From the NCBI GenBank assembly GCA_006503475.1, contig RSEH01000052.1, positions 121,751 through 185,750 on the forward strand: 64,000 nt of DNA, in the 5' to 3' direction. The DNA comes from Stentor roeselii (Eukaryota; Ciliophora; Heterotrichea; Heterotrichida; Stentoridae). Numbering within the stretch: the first letter of the stretch is position 1; each line of letters starts with the position of its first letter. This document shows positions 19,009 to 28,666 of the stretch, in pieces. The notes beneath the pieces were generated by a model. That model did no database searches and was not told where the DNA came from. It saw only the letters and a program-made list of their open reading frames with translations. The translations under genes and the position numbers were made by a program.

Positions 19009-20715
19009 ATGTCTAAGGTTGTAGATGATATTATTTTAGAGTATGATAGTATCATTAAGAACTTATCTGAGCGGCTAGACAACCCTGACAAAAAGCCAGC
19101 TAATCATAAGAAAGATTCATCCAGGCTAACCCAAGTGACTCAATATCTCTCCCAATTCAATCAAGTGATTCAATCCGATCTCTTCATCTCAGGCAACCAG
19201 AAATTCTGCGAATACACCATGACCCTGCTCTTAAACTATTTAAAAAAACTAACACCCTACTCAAAGAACCTATCCAATAAGTACAAAAGACTAAAATTCG
19301 ACTTGACCTTAACAAAAATAGATCTTCTCACCCAATCTCTTCCAAACTCTTTAAACCTTTCTGAAGACGACTTCGAATGTCTACCCGACGACCACCCACG
19401 TAAAATCCGAGCATCATCAATAACCTCAACAATAACCGAAGACCAGTCATTAATCTCAAAGCAACTCCTTCCATTCATCGACAAGTACAACGCCTTAAAA
19501 GCAGTATTTTACATTTCCACGAAATACAAATCCTCCTCATTCAAATCGATGTTAACCGGAACACTTCTTCTTTATTTTTTCATTTTCAAGTCCAAATGCC
19601 GTAGAATCATAAAAAAAAGTGACTTAAACTCAAACATAGAGCCGATGTATCAACAATGGAACGTGACAGAGTCTTCTCTCATGAAGACCTTCCTGCCGAT
19701 AATATTCCCGTCAATATCATTCAACAAAATGATTTACCTTCCGCGATTAAGTCCTTCAATACTCGAGCCATATCACAAGCCAATTGAAAAGCAAGAGCAC
19801 TATATCGACCTGATCTCACAAGAGCCTCTTCTTGCTGGGGCCCGGTACTCTTTCAAGCAGGACCCTGAAGGACTGAGAGTGCCTGTGCGGATTTTAAGCG
19901 GGTTTCCTCTTCATAAGGTCCATCATGAGGAAATAAGAGAAAATGGGTCCTGTTGTAGCAGCAGCGCTTCAGAAAATCTAAAGCCCGAAGCCCTAATCAT
20001 CCACATCCACGGAGGAGGTTTCATAGGACAAACATCTTTCACTCACGAGAACTACACCCGCGAATGGTCAAAGTCCTTAAACATTCCAGTTCTTTCAATC
20101 GACTACCGCCTTGCTCCAAAAAACCAATTCCCTGACGCTTTAGATGACGTTTGGCAAGCTTACACCTGGATCATAAAATACGCTCATAAGTTTCTAGGAA
20201 TCTTGCCACATAAAATAATTTTAGCCGGCGACTCAGCTGGAGGTAACTTCGCTCTTGGAATTACGATTAAAGCGAAAACTTCTGGATTTAGAATACCTGA
20301 TGGACTGATGTTGATTTACCCTGCTGTCAACATGGATATCACTTATGTGTCTCATGGAGGATTTGACTGTTTGGAAGACCCGATTCTTGGGTATCGAGGA
20401 CTTTTAAACATCATTCAAAATTACTTGGGAAATAAGAAAAATGTCCGTGATCCGCTTATTTCACCGATTTTTGCAGAGGACTCGATTTTGACAGGATTTC
20501 CCAGGACGAAGATGATTGTTTCGATGAAAGACCCGCTTCGGTCTGATGCTCTTAGATTCGCTGACCGGCTGTTGAGTAATGAGGTGGATTTAGAGATTTA
20601 TCAATATGAAGGATTTATTCATGGCGCATTGAACTTAGGACATTCACAAGGAATTCCTGTATTCAAGAGAATTTTAAAAGATTCTATCGATCTGTTAATG
20701 AAGCTTATGTCGTAG
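19009..20715 (+). CDS. Hormone-sensitive-lipase-like esterase
   Basis: A 568-residue serine hydrolase. Residues 1-310 are a helical N-terminal part resembling the regulatory domain of hormone-sensitive lipase. The catalytic domain carries the oxyanion-hole motif HGGG (His334 onward), the nucleophile elbow GDSAGG (Ser409), a likely acid in KDPLRSDA and the catalytic His538 in FIHGAL. This set defines the HSL/bacterial lipase IV family, whose members release fatty acids from acylglycerols and esters. It contrasts with animal HSL by lacking the long phosphorylated insert. The gene ends TAG and converges on the next gene with 13 nt between stops. Confidence 0.88.
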   Translation: MSKVVDDIILEYDSIIKNLSERLDNPDKKPANHKKDSSRLTQVTQYLSQFNQVIQSDLFISGNQKFCEYTMTLLLNYLKKLTPYSKNLSNKYKRLKFDLTLTKIDLLTQSLPNSLNLSEDDFECLPDDHPRKIRASSITSTITEDQSLISKQLLPFIDKYNALKAVFYISTKYKSSSFKSMLTGTLLLYFFIFKSKCRRIIKKSDLNSNIEPMYQQWNVTESSLMKTFLPIIFPSISFNKMIYLPRLSPSILEPYHKPIEKQEHYIDLISQEPLLAGARYSFKQDPEGLRVPVRILSGFPLHKVHHEEIRENGSCCSSSASENLKPEALIIHIHGGGFIGQTSFTHENYTREWSKSLNIPVLSIDYRLAPKNQFPDALDDVWQAYTWIIKYAHKFLGILPHKIILAGDSAGGNFALGITIKAKTSGFRIPDGLMLIYPAVNMDITYVSHGGFDCLEDPILGYRGLLNIIQNYLGNKKNVRDPLISPIFAEDSILTGFPRTKMIVSMKDPLRSDALRFADRLLSNEVDLEIYQYEGFIHGALNLGHSQGIPVFKRILKDSIDLLMKLMS

Positions 20716-20728
20716 TTAATAGATTAGT

Positions 20729-21376
20729 TTAAATAGCGTGGTCGTCAGTTTGGATACTTATGCAGTTGTTGTGTTTACTTCTCTTGATACTAGGAAGAAC
20801 TTTCGATTTTTTTGGGTCTTTCTTCGATTTTTCCTGTCCTCCTGAGCCAGGCCTCAAGACTGCGTCTTGAGGTTTCGGGTAAAAAGCAGCGGGTTCAGTT
20901 ACTTTCATGAAAGTTTTTAAAGTCTTTGGAATGAAGTTTGAAGACTGATGATCTGAGTAATAAATCGTTCTTACTTTCGCCTTTGGAGTTGAAACTAATT
21001 TTTGTTGAATATTTTCATCGTTTTCCAAGATTTCAACAAATGACCTGTTTTTTTCGAACTTTTTCAACCTATTTGAAGTTTTTTTCCTGACGTAAAATTC
21101 TTGAATTTTTCGATTTTTTTCAAAAGTTTCTCTTTTTTCCAGGTCTGGAAGGTTTTCTGTGATTTCGCACAAAGAGCAGTTTTTTCTGGAAGTGACTGAT
21201 AAGGAGAAGTATTTTGAATGATTGTCTCTTTTTGCGTAAACAAGCTGAAGGATTGCATCTTTCATATTGAGACGAATGGGAAGGAGACTTGAAGGGTTCG
21301 GATTTTTTGGTCTTTTTAATGAACTTTTATATTCGCTGTCAAATGAAAAGACTGAAGGCTTGATGCAAGTGGTCAT
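20729..21376 (-). CDS. Unknown basic protein
   Basis: A 215-residue Lys/Ser-rich protein with no recognised domain, signal peptide or membrane segment. It begins MTTCIKPSVFSFDSEYKSS with good start context (AAAATGACC) and contains a short helical stretch near residues 85-120. Its start is only 28 nt from the start of the divergently transcribed coiled-coil gene, so the two should share a promoter region. Function unknown. Confidence 0.6.
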   Translation of the reverse strand: MTTCIKPSVFSFDSEYKSSLKRPKNPNPSSLLPIRLNMKDAILQLVYAKRDNHSKYFSLSVTSRKNCSLCEITENLPDLEKRETFEKNRKIQEFYVRKKTSNRLKKFEKNRSFVEILENDENIQQKLVSTPKAKVRTIYYSDHQSSNFIPKTLKTFMKVTEPAAFYPKPQDAVLRPGSGGQEKSKKDPKKSKVLPSIKRSKHNNCISIQTDDHAI

Positions 21377-21404
21377 TTTTATAAGAACTCCTTAATTTAA
21401 GGTA
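21377..21404. promoter_or_regulatory. 28-nt spacer between divergent start codons
   Basis: Only 28 nt separate the ATG of the 20729-21376 gene from the first ATG of the 21405 gene. Both 5' UTRs and any core promoter must fit here or overlap coding sequence. If the second gene starts at the ATG at 21417 instead, the spacer is 40 nt. Confidence 0.5.
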
Positions 21405-22319
21405 ATGTCGCTTATAATGGCCTGCTCTGTTTTAAAACAAATCTGCATCAACGACCAGATCGGAGTCGTCACTCAAAGAAGCCCTGATAAAATCCCAGAT
21501 CTGGTAAAAGTCAGCCAAAAGCAGCTGAAAAAAGCTTCAGATTCAATAAACGACTTCTTGAAAAATTCTGAGAAATCTGAGATTTTTCAATTAAAACTTG
21601 GAGAACTTAGAATTAATATACAGTTGAAAGATGAGGAATTTCTGAATAAGTTCCTGATTTCAAAAACAGTCTCTGAAACTTTTGGTCACTTTTCAGATGA
21701 AAGTATTTTAAATTCAAGTTCAGCGTATCCAAGCGAATTAAGTGACTTGGAAGGACTTCCTGATAAATTCGATGATTTTTCACTTGTTTTTCAATACATC
21801 CTTTCAACTGACTCTGTTTCAACCGTGAAGTCAATTCAAAGACTGTCAAGGTCTTTAGAGTCAGTTATAGAATCACTCGACTTAAGCATTAAAAAACTTC
21901 AAACAGATCTAAAAGAACTCACGTCTCCACCTGAAAAGAACTTCATCAAAGAAATCAACAAACTCAAAGAAGAAATCGAAGAACTCACTTTTCAACTAAA
22001 TCTAACTGAAAAGCCTTCTGAACACGAAATGCTCGAAATGGAAATCACAAGAAAAACCAACAAAATCAGCGAACTTCGCTCTTCAAACATTATGGCTATT
22101 ACTGAATCTCGCTGCAAACTCTACCAAAACAGTCTCAATACTTTAACCAGTCAAAAGCACTTCAACCACATCCGAAATAAATCTTCTTTACAACTTTCAA
22201 AAGCCCCTGAAACCATTAAAATCAAGTCAATTCCGAAAATTCTTCAAGATTTGAAGGATTTTTCAGAAGTTTTGGAAATGTTGAAAGAAGATCTGCGGAC
22301 TTTCAACAGTCGGCAGTGA
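21405..22319 (+). CDS. Coiled-coil protein, function unknown
   Basis: A 304-residue mostly helical protein. Residues about 145-235 form a coiled coil (SLDLSIKKLQTDLKELT, INKLKEEIEELTFQLN). Two starts are possible: the first ATG at 21405, or the ATG at 21417 (MACSVLKQIC), which has the more typical context TATAATGG. The stop is TGA, with a further in-frame TAA 18 nt later, which shows that TGA need not be read as an amino acid. The chitin synthase gene starts 20 nt downstream on the same strand. No family is recognised. Confidence 0.65.
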   Translation: MSLIMACSVLKQICINDQIGVVTQRSPDKIPDLVKVSQKQLKKASDSINDFLKNSEKSEIFQLKLGELRINIQLKDEEFLNKFLISKTVSETFGHFSDESILNSSSAYPSELSDLEGLPDKFDDFSLVFQYILSTDSVSTVKSIQRLSRSLESVIESLDLSIKKLQTDLKELTSPPEKNFIKEINKLKEEIEELTFQLNLTEKPSEHEMLEMEITRKTNKISELRSSNIMAITESRCKLYQNSLNTLTSQKHFNHIRNKSSLQLSKAPETIKIKSIPKILQDLKDFSEVLEMLKEDLRTFNSRQ

Positions 22320-22339
22320 TTAATTAAGTTTAATTAAAA

Positions 22340-25006
22340 ATGAGTGAAGAAAAGATCGTCAGGAATAGAACTTCGAGGACGATTATGCAGCCCATTATGA
22401 ACTTGGAGACTAAACAGTATGAGTATACTCCGAAGACTCCTAAGTTAGAATTGGAAAAAATCACTTATCAGACTGTCAAGTTGGTTAAAGAGATGGAGCA
22501 GAGGAATGATGAGACTAAAACTATTTATGGACTTAAAAGGGCGAAAGGAATTCAGTTGGTCTCTCCTGATACTCGGTTTAGGTCTGTTCTTGCTGACTTG
22601 GAGTACGTCCCAGGGGAACCCAGCAAATGTGACTTTTTGATCGAGGTATCCATGTACAACGAGGGTGTTAAAAACTTCACAGACACCCTAGGCGGTATCT
22701 GCAGCAACTTATCCGACTTCGTAGAAGTCGGTATAGACCCGTTAAGAATCGCGTGCATAATAATAGTCGACGGTATCAGGCCATTCTACTCGACCTACCA
22801 ACGACAAAAAGGTTTTTTCGAGCAATTCTTCATAGAAGACATGATAAAAGACCGTTACTCAGTCCAAGACGTGCGAAACTGCAAGTTTCCAGAAGAAACC
22901 GAAGACGACGAGTTCGCTCACTGTTTCAGTCAACGTATAACTTTAGAGTCCTATTCCGAGTACGAGCTTCAGCTGATATTTTGCGTAAAACACAAGAACA
23001 AGCGTAAACTCAACACACATCTTTGGTTCTTCGGGGGCTTCTGCGAGTTCATCCAACCCAAATTCGTGATGCTCATCGATGTAGGCACAATGCCACTCGC
23101 CCGGTCACTTTTTCTTCTATACGAAGCGATGGAAACTCAAAAAGACCTGGCAGGGTGTTGCGGAGAAATCAGGCCAATGGACCCGAACATCTGGAAACTT
23201 GTTGTTCCTGCTCAAGTCGTCGAGTATCGATTTTCTCATATTTTTGATAAGGCTTTGGAAAGTGTTCTTGGGTATATCACTGTTCTCCCTGGAGCTTTCT
23301 CTGCTTATCGATGGGAAGCACTGCAGGGGGACCCACTGTGGAAGGATTACTTTAAAAGTATCTGTCATCCTGAACTGATGTCAGCTTTTAACTCGAATAT
23401 TTACCTGGCGGAAGATAGAGTTCTTTGCTTGTCGCTTATTAGCAAAAAAAAGTCGAGTTATCTTATCAGGTATGTAAGGGATTCGGTTTCAGAAACTGAT
23501 GTTCCTGAAAATATCTCGAGTCTCATGGCGCAGAGAAGAAGGTGGATCAATGGGTCATGGTTTTCATTGATTGACTCGATACAGAAGTGTCCTTTGATTT
23601 ATCAATCAGGGCATAACTGTTGCAGGAAATGCATTTTTTCTGCTCAGATGTTTTACTATGTCGTCAATATTATCTTTAGTTGGGTCATGGTTGGATCGTT
23701 TTTTGTTGTTTTCAGTATTTTAATCAAAGTTGTGATTGGCGAGAATGAGTCTTCTAAGGTGATTTCTGGAAGTTCTATTGTTATTTTGATTTATTTTTTA
23801 TTACTGCTTTTTGTTCTTGTCATGTCGCTGGGGGTGCGACCGAATCGTGTTGAAGGAATGTATAAAATTATTGCCTGTGTTTTTGGGATTTATATGATGG
23901 TAAGCTTTATCTGTGCTATTGTCTTTGTGGCGACTCAGACCTATCAGTCAATTGTGATGTATGCAGTTTTATCGTCTTTTGCAATGTTCGGCATAACAGT
24001 AGTGCTGACTTGTTCAGTGATGACGACTTTAAAAGGAGTTTTTCATTACTTGTTCCTTACTCCGACTTATGTAAACGTTTTTCTTATTTATTCAATTTGC
24101 AACACTCATGACTGCACCTGGGGCAACAGGCCTGACTTGCTATCACAGGAAGAAAAGAACAGAATTGAAGAGTTCGAAGAGTTTCGCATTCGTTGGGTCA
24201 TTGTCTGGGTTCTTTGCAACTGTTCTTTTGCATTTCTGCTGAATTCATTAGGAAATGTGGAAAATGGTCAATGGTATGTTTATGGAGTTGGAGTCTTCGG
24301 CATGAGTATCATGGTTTTTCGCTTTATTGGATCTATACTTTATATTTTTCAAGAAGCTTGTTGCAAAAGGAAGATGAAACAACAGAAAAGAGTCGCACCT
24401 GTTGTAGGGGTTGAAAGTCAGGATAAGGTTAAAGCTGTCAGAAGCTCTGAACGTGTCATGACGCAGCCTTATACTCTTTTAGATGAACATCCTAAGGATA
24501 GCACTCAGTTCATGATCAGGAGAAAACTTAGCATTGGATCTGATGTTAATAAACCTTTTCAGTCTCAGGAGGTCATTAAAGATGGAGTCAAGTTGAATGA
24601 AATTCACTCTTTGGAAATGATGGTTAAAACTATCAGCTCACATGAAAAACAGAATCAGGCTAAATTCGCGGAACTTGGGTCACTTGATTTGATGAATAGC
24701 TCGGAAAATCAGAGGAATAAAGGAAAAGTTGAAAAAATTGTGAGTCTTGCTATTTCTAGAGGCTCGAAATTTGATACTTTGAACCTGGTTGATCAAGTCT
24801 TAAATGAAGAAAGAACAGAAGAAATAAGCGAGCTATCTTTAGTACTGCGTCAAAAACGTTTTCAAAAAGGAATCAGACTTACTCAAATGTCATCAGATGT
24901 AGGAATCTCTGTTAATCGTCTTCGAGGAATTGAAGAAGGAACAATGATCCCAACTCAAGAAGAAAGGAAAATTTTGTCTTATTATATAATAAACTATAAA
25001 GAGTAA
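22340..25006 (+). CDS. Chitin synthase with C-terminal HTH-like domain
   Basis: An 888-residue family-2 glycosyltransferase of the chitin synthase type, which polymerises GlcNAc from UDP-GlcNAc at a membrane. The sequence shows VSMYNEG near residue 103, EDRVLCLSL (catalytic Asp region, about 355) and QRRRWINGSWF (about 397, the QxxRW product-binding motif), followed by a cluster of about six or seven transmembrane helices (about 435-680). The C-terminal cytosolic tail is unusual: residues about 834-880 (RQKRFQKGIRLTQMSSDVGI, then NRLRGIEEGTMIPTQ) read like an XRE/MBF1-type helix-turn-helix. Chitin in ciliates is used for cyst walls or loricae, a plausible role here. It starts 20 nt after the preceding gene. 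Confidence 0.9.
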   Translation: MSEEKIVRNRTSRTIMQPIMNLETKQYEYTPKTPKLELEKITYQTVKLVKEMEQRNDETKTIYGLKRAKGIQLVSPDTRFRSVLADLEYVPGEPSKCDFLIEVSMYNEGVKNFTDTLGGICSNLSDFVEVGIDPLRIACIIIVDGIRPFYSTYQRQKGFFEQFFIEDMIKDRYSVQDVRNCKFPEETEDDEFAHCFSQRITLESYSEYELQLIFCVKHKNKRKLNTHLWFFGGFCEFIQPKFVMLIDVGTMPLARSLFLLYEAMETQKDLAGCCGEIRPMDPNIWKLVVPAQVVEYRFSHIFDKALESVLGYITVLPGAFSAYRWEALQGDPLWKDYFKSICHPELMSAFNSNIYLAEDRVLCLSLISKKKSSYLIRYVRDSVSETDVPENISSLMAQRRRWINGSWFSLIDSIQKCPLIYQSGHNCCRKCIFSAQMFYYVVNIIFSWVMVGSFFVVFSILIKVVIGENESSKVISGSSIVILIYFLLLLFVLVMSLGVRPNRVEGMYKIIACVFGIYMMVSFICAIVFVATQTYQSIVMYAVLSSFAMFGITVVLTCSVMTTLKGVFHYLFLTPTYVNVFLIYSICNTHDCTWGNRPDLLSQEEKNRIEEFEEFRIRWVIVWVLCNCSFAFLLNSLGNVENGQWYVYGVGVFGMSIMVFRFIGSILYIFQEACCKRKMKQQKRVAPVVGVESQDKVKAVRSSERVMTQPYTLLDEHPKDSTQFMIRRKLSIGSDVNKPFQSQEVIKDGVKLNEIHSLEMMVKTISSHEKQNQAKFAELGSLDLMNSSENQRNKGKVEKIVSLAISRGSKFDTLNLVDQVLNEERTEEISELSLVLRQKRFQKGIRLTQMSSDVGISVNRLRGIEEGTMIPTQEERKILSYYIINYKE

Positions 25007-25631
25007 TTTATAGAATCTCTTTAAAGACCCTCATCGTTCTTAACAAAGTATTTCAAGAGTGAGCCGTAATGAGTAACTAACTTTCAATAGATAATCTTAA
25101 AAAGGCTTCAAATGTATTTAAAAACTTAGTCGTTTCATATAATATTTCATAAAATTCCTTAAACTAGTATTTCAGAATGATATGGATTAAAAATAGGATC
25201 ATAAAAACATAGAAAAAGAATATTTAAACCTAATCATATGATGTTAAAATTTATTGCCTAGTTTAAAAAGGATGCAATTTAAAAGTTCTACTCTAGAAAC
25301 AATCAAGTCTTATGGAAACGATTCTAGAAAAACTTTTAATTAAAATACTTCTGAAGGATTGTGACCTTGTCCACTAATAAGTAAACTAACTAAAGTAATT
25401 TTAAAATAATATTTTCTAGTTTAAGAGTCTTAAACCACAGTTAATTAACTATTGACTAACAACTCTTTCTTTTAAAGTTGAATTGAGTAGAAGGGATGAT
25501 AGAGACGCTTTTAAGCTTGTTTTCAAGCTTTAGAAATTAATTTATTTGAGCGATTATATGATTAGGTAAATTCTAAGAGTTTTAATGTTATATATAAATT
25601 ATTAAGCTATGGTAAATTTTAATTAGTTTAA
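25007..25631. other. AT-rich gap including 3' flank of the inverted pseudogene
   Basis: No gene is seen. From about 25500 to 25631 the minus strand still aligns with sequence just downstream of the intact 26939-28666 gene (for example TTAATTTCTAAAGCTTGAAA against TTAACTTCTTGAACTGAAAA), so the duplication extends beyond the coding region. Confidence 0.5.
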
Positions 25632-26794
25632 TTAAATTGTTGAAAACAGATTTCGTTTCTGTTCTTTGGAAAATATAAGTTCTATTTAAATTGATCATTC
25701 TAAATCTCACTAAATATAAATAATTAATCAAAGATAACCATTTAAATAGAGTTAATCTAAGAATTGTATTAGTTTAAAAAAACATTTTCAATTTTATGCA
25801 CGAATTTCGAGTAAGTTCGAAGACGGATGCAAATAAAGCTTAACAATTTTTTGGAGAAGTAAAGTCTTCAGGGAGTAAGTGTAATTTGAATTACTAAGTC
25901 AATTATGCATTCCTTTGCTACATTGTTCAATAATATTGACTGAGTTCTTTATAATTATCTCAAAGAATGAGGCATGAACTCTGAACTCATTTCTGATAAT
26001 CTGCATGTTCTGCTGAGACTCACACAATAAACCAACTAAATAAAATAGTCATAATAGTAATTGCATCAAGGTTATGTTCAATGTGATTAAGACAACCTTT
26101 TCTAGATTTTTCTAGTAAATTCAAAGCATTTAAAAGATTCAATAAAAATCACCTATTAACTGCTGTGCTGAATTTTTTAGTTCCACATAAAGATCTTTAT
26201 TTTTTTCTATTCTCTCTCAAATAAGAGTTTGTCTTAATTTGAATTGTTTTGTTCAAACTTGAACATAAATTTAAAACATTAGAAATATATTTTCGTAAAC
26301 AGTATATCTCTTCTAGATAATTTTATATAAAGATTATGATTTTTGAAATGTTTTGTTTGTAAATGCTTTAAAAAATTGAAAAGTCTCTCGGATCTTGTTA
26401 TAGTAAAAGGAAATTAGGGTCTTGTTTAGAAGATCTTGGAAATTTATGGTTCATTTCTAAAAAATCTCTTGAGTATCATAAGATGCTGATTTTTTGACAG
26501 GATCTTGAATTTTTTCTATTGGAAAAGATTCCAAACTCTTAAAAGGGAGTTTGCGAATTTCGGATTATCATATAATTCCAATCACTTCACAGGGAGTTAA
26601 AGATTAAGAAGTTTAATATTATCCCGCTCTCTTGGCAGGGATTTAGAGGGTTTTTTTAGTATCATAAAATCCAATCTCTTGATATATAAGAGATTTTTAG
26701 AAATATCGTAAGATCTCGAACTTTTGACAGATTAGAAAGTTTTAAGTAGCATAATACTCTGATATCTTGACTCAGAGTACGAGAGTTTTAATAT
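25632..26794 (-). pseudogene. Decayed inverted copy of the KRS-repeat/HEAGH gene
   Basis: Read on the minus strand, this stretch is colinear with the intact gene at 26939-28666. From its 5' end it shows the leader AATAATAAAT with the start codon changed to ATA (26794-26792), remnants of the 48-bp repeat (PVKKSASYDTQE), NHKFPRSSKQD then QDPRDFSIF, LNALNLLEKSRKG, HIEHNLDAI, VIQITLTP, and finally AGAACAGAAACGAAATCTG up to TAA at 25634-25632. Many stops and frameshifts interrupt it. It is about 565 nt shorter than the intact copy; the largest losses remove about 45 codons before the TILGLTLFN-equivalent and about 115 codons that include HEAGH. It therefore cannot encode the metalloprotease-like part. 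Confidence 0.88.
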
Positions 26795-26938
26795 ATTTAT
26801 TATTACTAATGATAATTTAAAAAATATGAAAAAAATGTCAAAAAATCCTTTCAATAGATATAGCCTAAGTTATTGTAATGAAATCTTTAAGCCCATTTTT
26901 ACATTTATTCTATATTTAATGGATCTATAATAATAAAT

Positions 26939-28666
26939 ATGGAAAAAAATCACAATCTCACTGCAAAGAGATCTTCATCATCTGATAAGAAAAAAGAACT
27001 TAAACTTCCTGTCAAAAGATCTGCATTTCATGAAACTCAAAAAGAACTCAACCTGCCTGTTAAGAGATCGTCAGCATATGATATAAAAAATTATATTAAG
27101 CTCCCTGATAAAAGATCGGCATCATATGAAGCTCAAAAAAATCTTGAACTCCCTATCAAAAGATCGGCTTCATATAGTACTCCAAAATCACTCAATATCT
27201 CTATCAAAAGATCAGCACCTTCTAATATAAAAAGAAATATTAAGCTCCCTTTAAAAAGATCGGTATCTTATAACATTCAAGAAACTAACAGTCCATTTTA
27301 CTTAGTATCAAGAATACCTGTCCAGTACTCAAAAGTAAAGAAATCAAAAGATTTATTGGCAATCAACCATAAGTTCCCAAGATCACCTAAACAAGATTAC
27401 TATATATTTTTCCTTTGTCAAGATCCAAAAGACTCTGCAATTTTTAAAAAGTATTTAACAAAGGAAAGCATTTCAACGACTCATAATCCTTCTCAAAAAC
27501 TAAATATCGAAGAAATTTGGAGTCTTTATGAAAAAAATTTTTCTTTTGTATCAAGTTTATGCTCAATTGCAGATAAAACAATAAAAAACAATTCATATCA
27601 AAACAAAGAAACTCTTATTATAAAAGAAAAAAAAAAAATCACGGATTTATTCAATAAACTAAAAAAATCAGCTCAGAAATTAATAGGCGGACTTTATTTG
27701 AATCTGTTAGACTCTCTAAACTTACTTGAAAAATCAAGAAAATGTAGTTCATATCATATCGAAGATGATATTGATGCTATTATTACAATATTCATGTTTT
27801 TTTTAAATTGGTTTTTTTGTCTAAGACTTAATCGAGAGAACATTTGTAGATATTCAGAAATGATTTCGGAATTCACACCTCAATGTTTGAGATATTTGTT
27901 AGAAAATCAGTTGATATTATTGGATAAGATAACAAAATCATGTTTAATCTATTTAATAATTCAAATAACTCTAACTCCTGATAACTTCTCTTCTCCAGAA
28001 AAAATTTCAATGTTTATTTGCACCCGTCGTCAAACGACAAAAAATAAATCAATTCCTTTTGAGTTAGAAATCAATAATATCCTCAAGTCAAAATTGATGT
28101 TAGAGTATTTTAACAGCATTAATATAAAAAATTACAGAAAGGTGCAAGATAAAATTATAAAATCAACTTTTTTAACTGAACTTCCAGATACAATTCTTGG
28201 ATTAACTTTATTTAATGGATATATATTATTGTCTTGGTCACGGTTTTCATCTATTAAAAATAATAAGCTTCAAAAAGGTTTCATACTTTTGTGTTTAATT
28301 CATGAAGCAGGCCACTATATGATGAGAAATCAATATGAAACTGATAAACAATGGATTGAATGTTTAACACCAAGAGAATTAAATGAAGAAGCAGGAAACT
28401 ATTTAGAAATAAGACTCTTTGGTAAAAAAATGGAATTTATGAATATTGCTGCATGCGAATATATTTTGAATGCTAAAAATTGGAAAAAACAAGAAAAAGA
28501 ATTTAGAAGAGGGTTTAAAAAAATAAATAGAGATACTGATGAAAAAGGTCATCTTTTGATTGATAATTCACAAGTTGTGAGATTTAGAATGAGTAATACA
28601 AATAATGTCTATATTGGATATTGTCCCAAGCAAAACAGAAATCGAAATCAGTTTTCAACAGTTTAA
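26939..28666 (+). CDS. KRS-repeat protein with HEXXH (putative zinc metallopeptidase)
   Basis: An intact 575-codon ORF in unusually AT-rich DNA. Residues 10-121 are seven tandem 16-residue repeats, each starting KRS, consensus KRSASYxxxKxxLxLP. After a linker come helical segments and LIHEAGHYMM: His455, Glu456 and His459 form an HEXXH zinc site, and LNEEAGNYLE with Glu483/Glu484, 24 or 25 residues later, could give the third ligand as in gluzincins. Peptidase activity is inferred from this motif only; no named family is recognised. The protein has no signal peptide. A broken inverted copy lies immediately upstream, 144 nt between the two start positions. Codon use is far more A/T-ending than in neighbouring genes. 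It is either a member of a fast-evolving repeated gene family or a mobile or foreign gene. Confidence 0.7.
   Translation: MEKNHNLTAKRSSSSDKKKELKLPVKRSAFHETQKELNLPVKRSSAYDIKNYIKLPDKRSASYEAQKNLELPIKRSASYSTPKSLNISIKRSAPSNIKRNIKLPLKRSVSYNIQETNSPFYLVSRIPVQYSKVKKSKDLLAINHKFPRSPKQDYYIFFLCQDPKDSAIFKKYLTKESISTTHNPSQKLNIEEIWSLYEKNFSFVSSLCSIADKTIKNNSYQNKETLIIKEKKKITDLFNKLKKSAQKLIGGLYLNLLDSLNLLEKSRKCSSYHIEDDIDAIITIFMFFLNWFFCLRLNRENICRYSEMISEFTPQCLRYLLENQLILLDKITKSCLIYLIIQITLTPDNFSSPEKISMFICTRRQTTKNKSIPFELEINNILKSKLMLEYFNSINIKNYRKVQDKIIKSTFLTELPDTILGLTLFNGYILLSWSRFSSIKNNKLQKGFILLCLIHEAGHYMMRNQYETDKQWIECLTPRELNEEAGNYLEIRLFGKKMEFMNIAACEYILNAKNWKKQEKEFRRGFKKINRDTDEKGHLLIDNSQVVRFRMSNTNNVYIGYCPKQNRNRNQFSTV
26966..27301 (+). 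repeat. Seven 48-bp coding repeats
   Basis: Seven units of exactly 48 bp, in frame, place KRS at residues 10, 26, 42, 58, 74, 90 and 106. The units differ by substitution but not by length. Degraded units of the same array are found in inverted orientation in the upstream pseudogene, at about 26470-26790. Confidence 0.9.

Noticed and set aside
22317-22319. TGA read as Trp, as in some heterotrichs
   Set aside because: No TGA occurs inside conserved proteins where Trp is expected; all Trp codons in them are TGG, and TGA ends two genes here.
26470-26800. A noncoding array of about 44-bp degenerate repeats, at first CRISPR-like or regulatory
   Set aside because: On the minus strand the units translate to PVKKSASYDTQE-like pieces and align with the 48-bp coding repeats of the neighbouring gene, so they are part of its inverted pseudogene.
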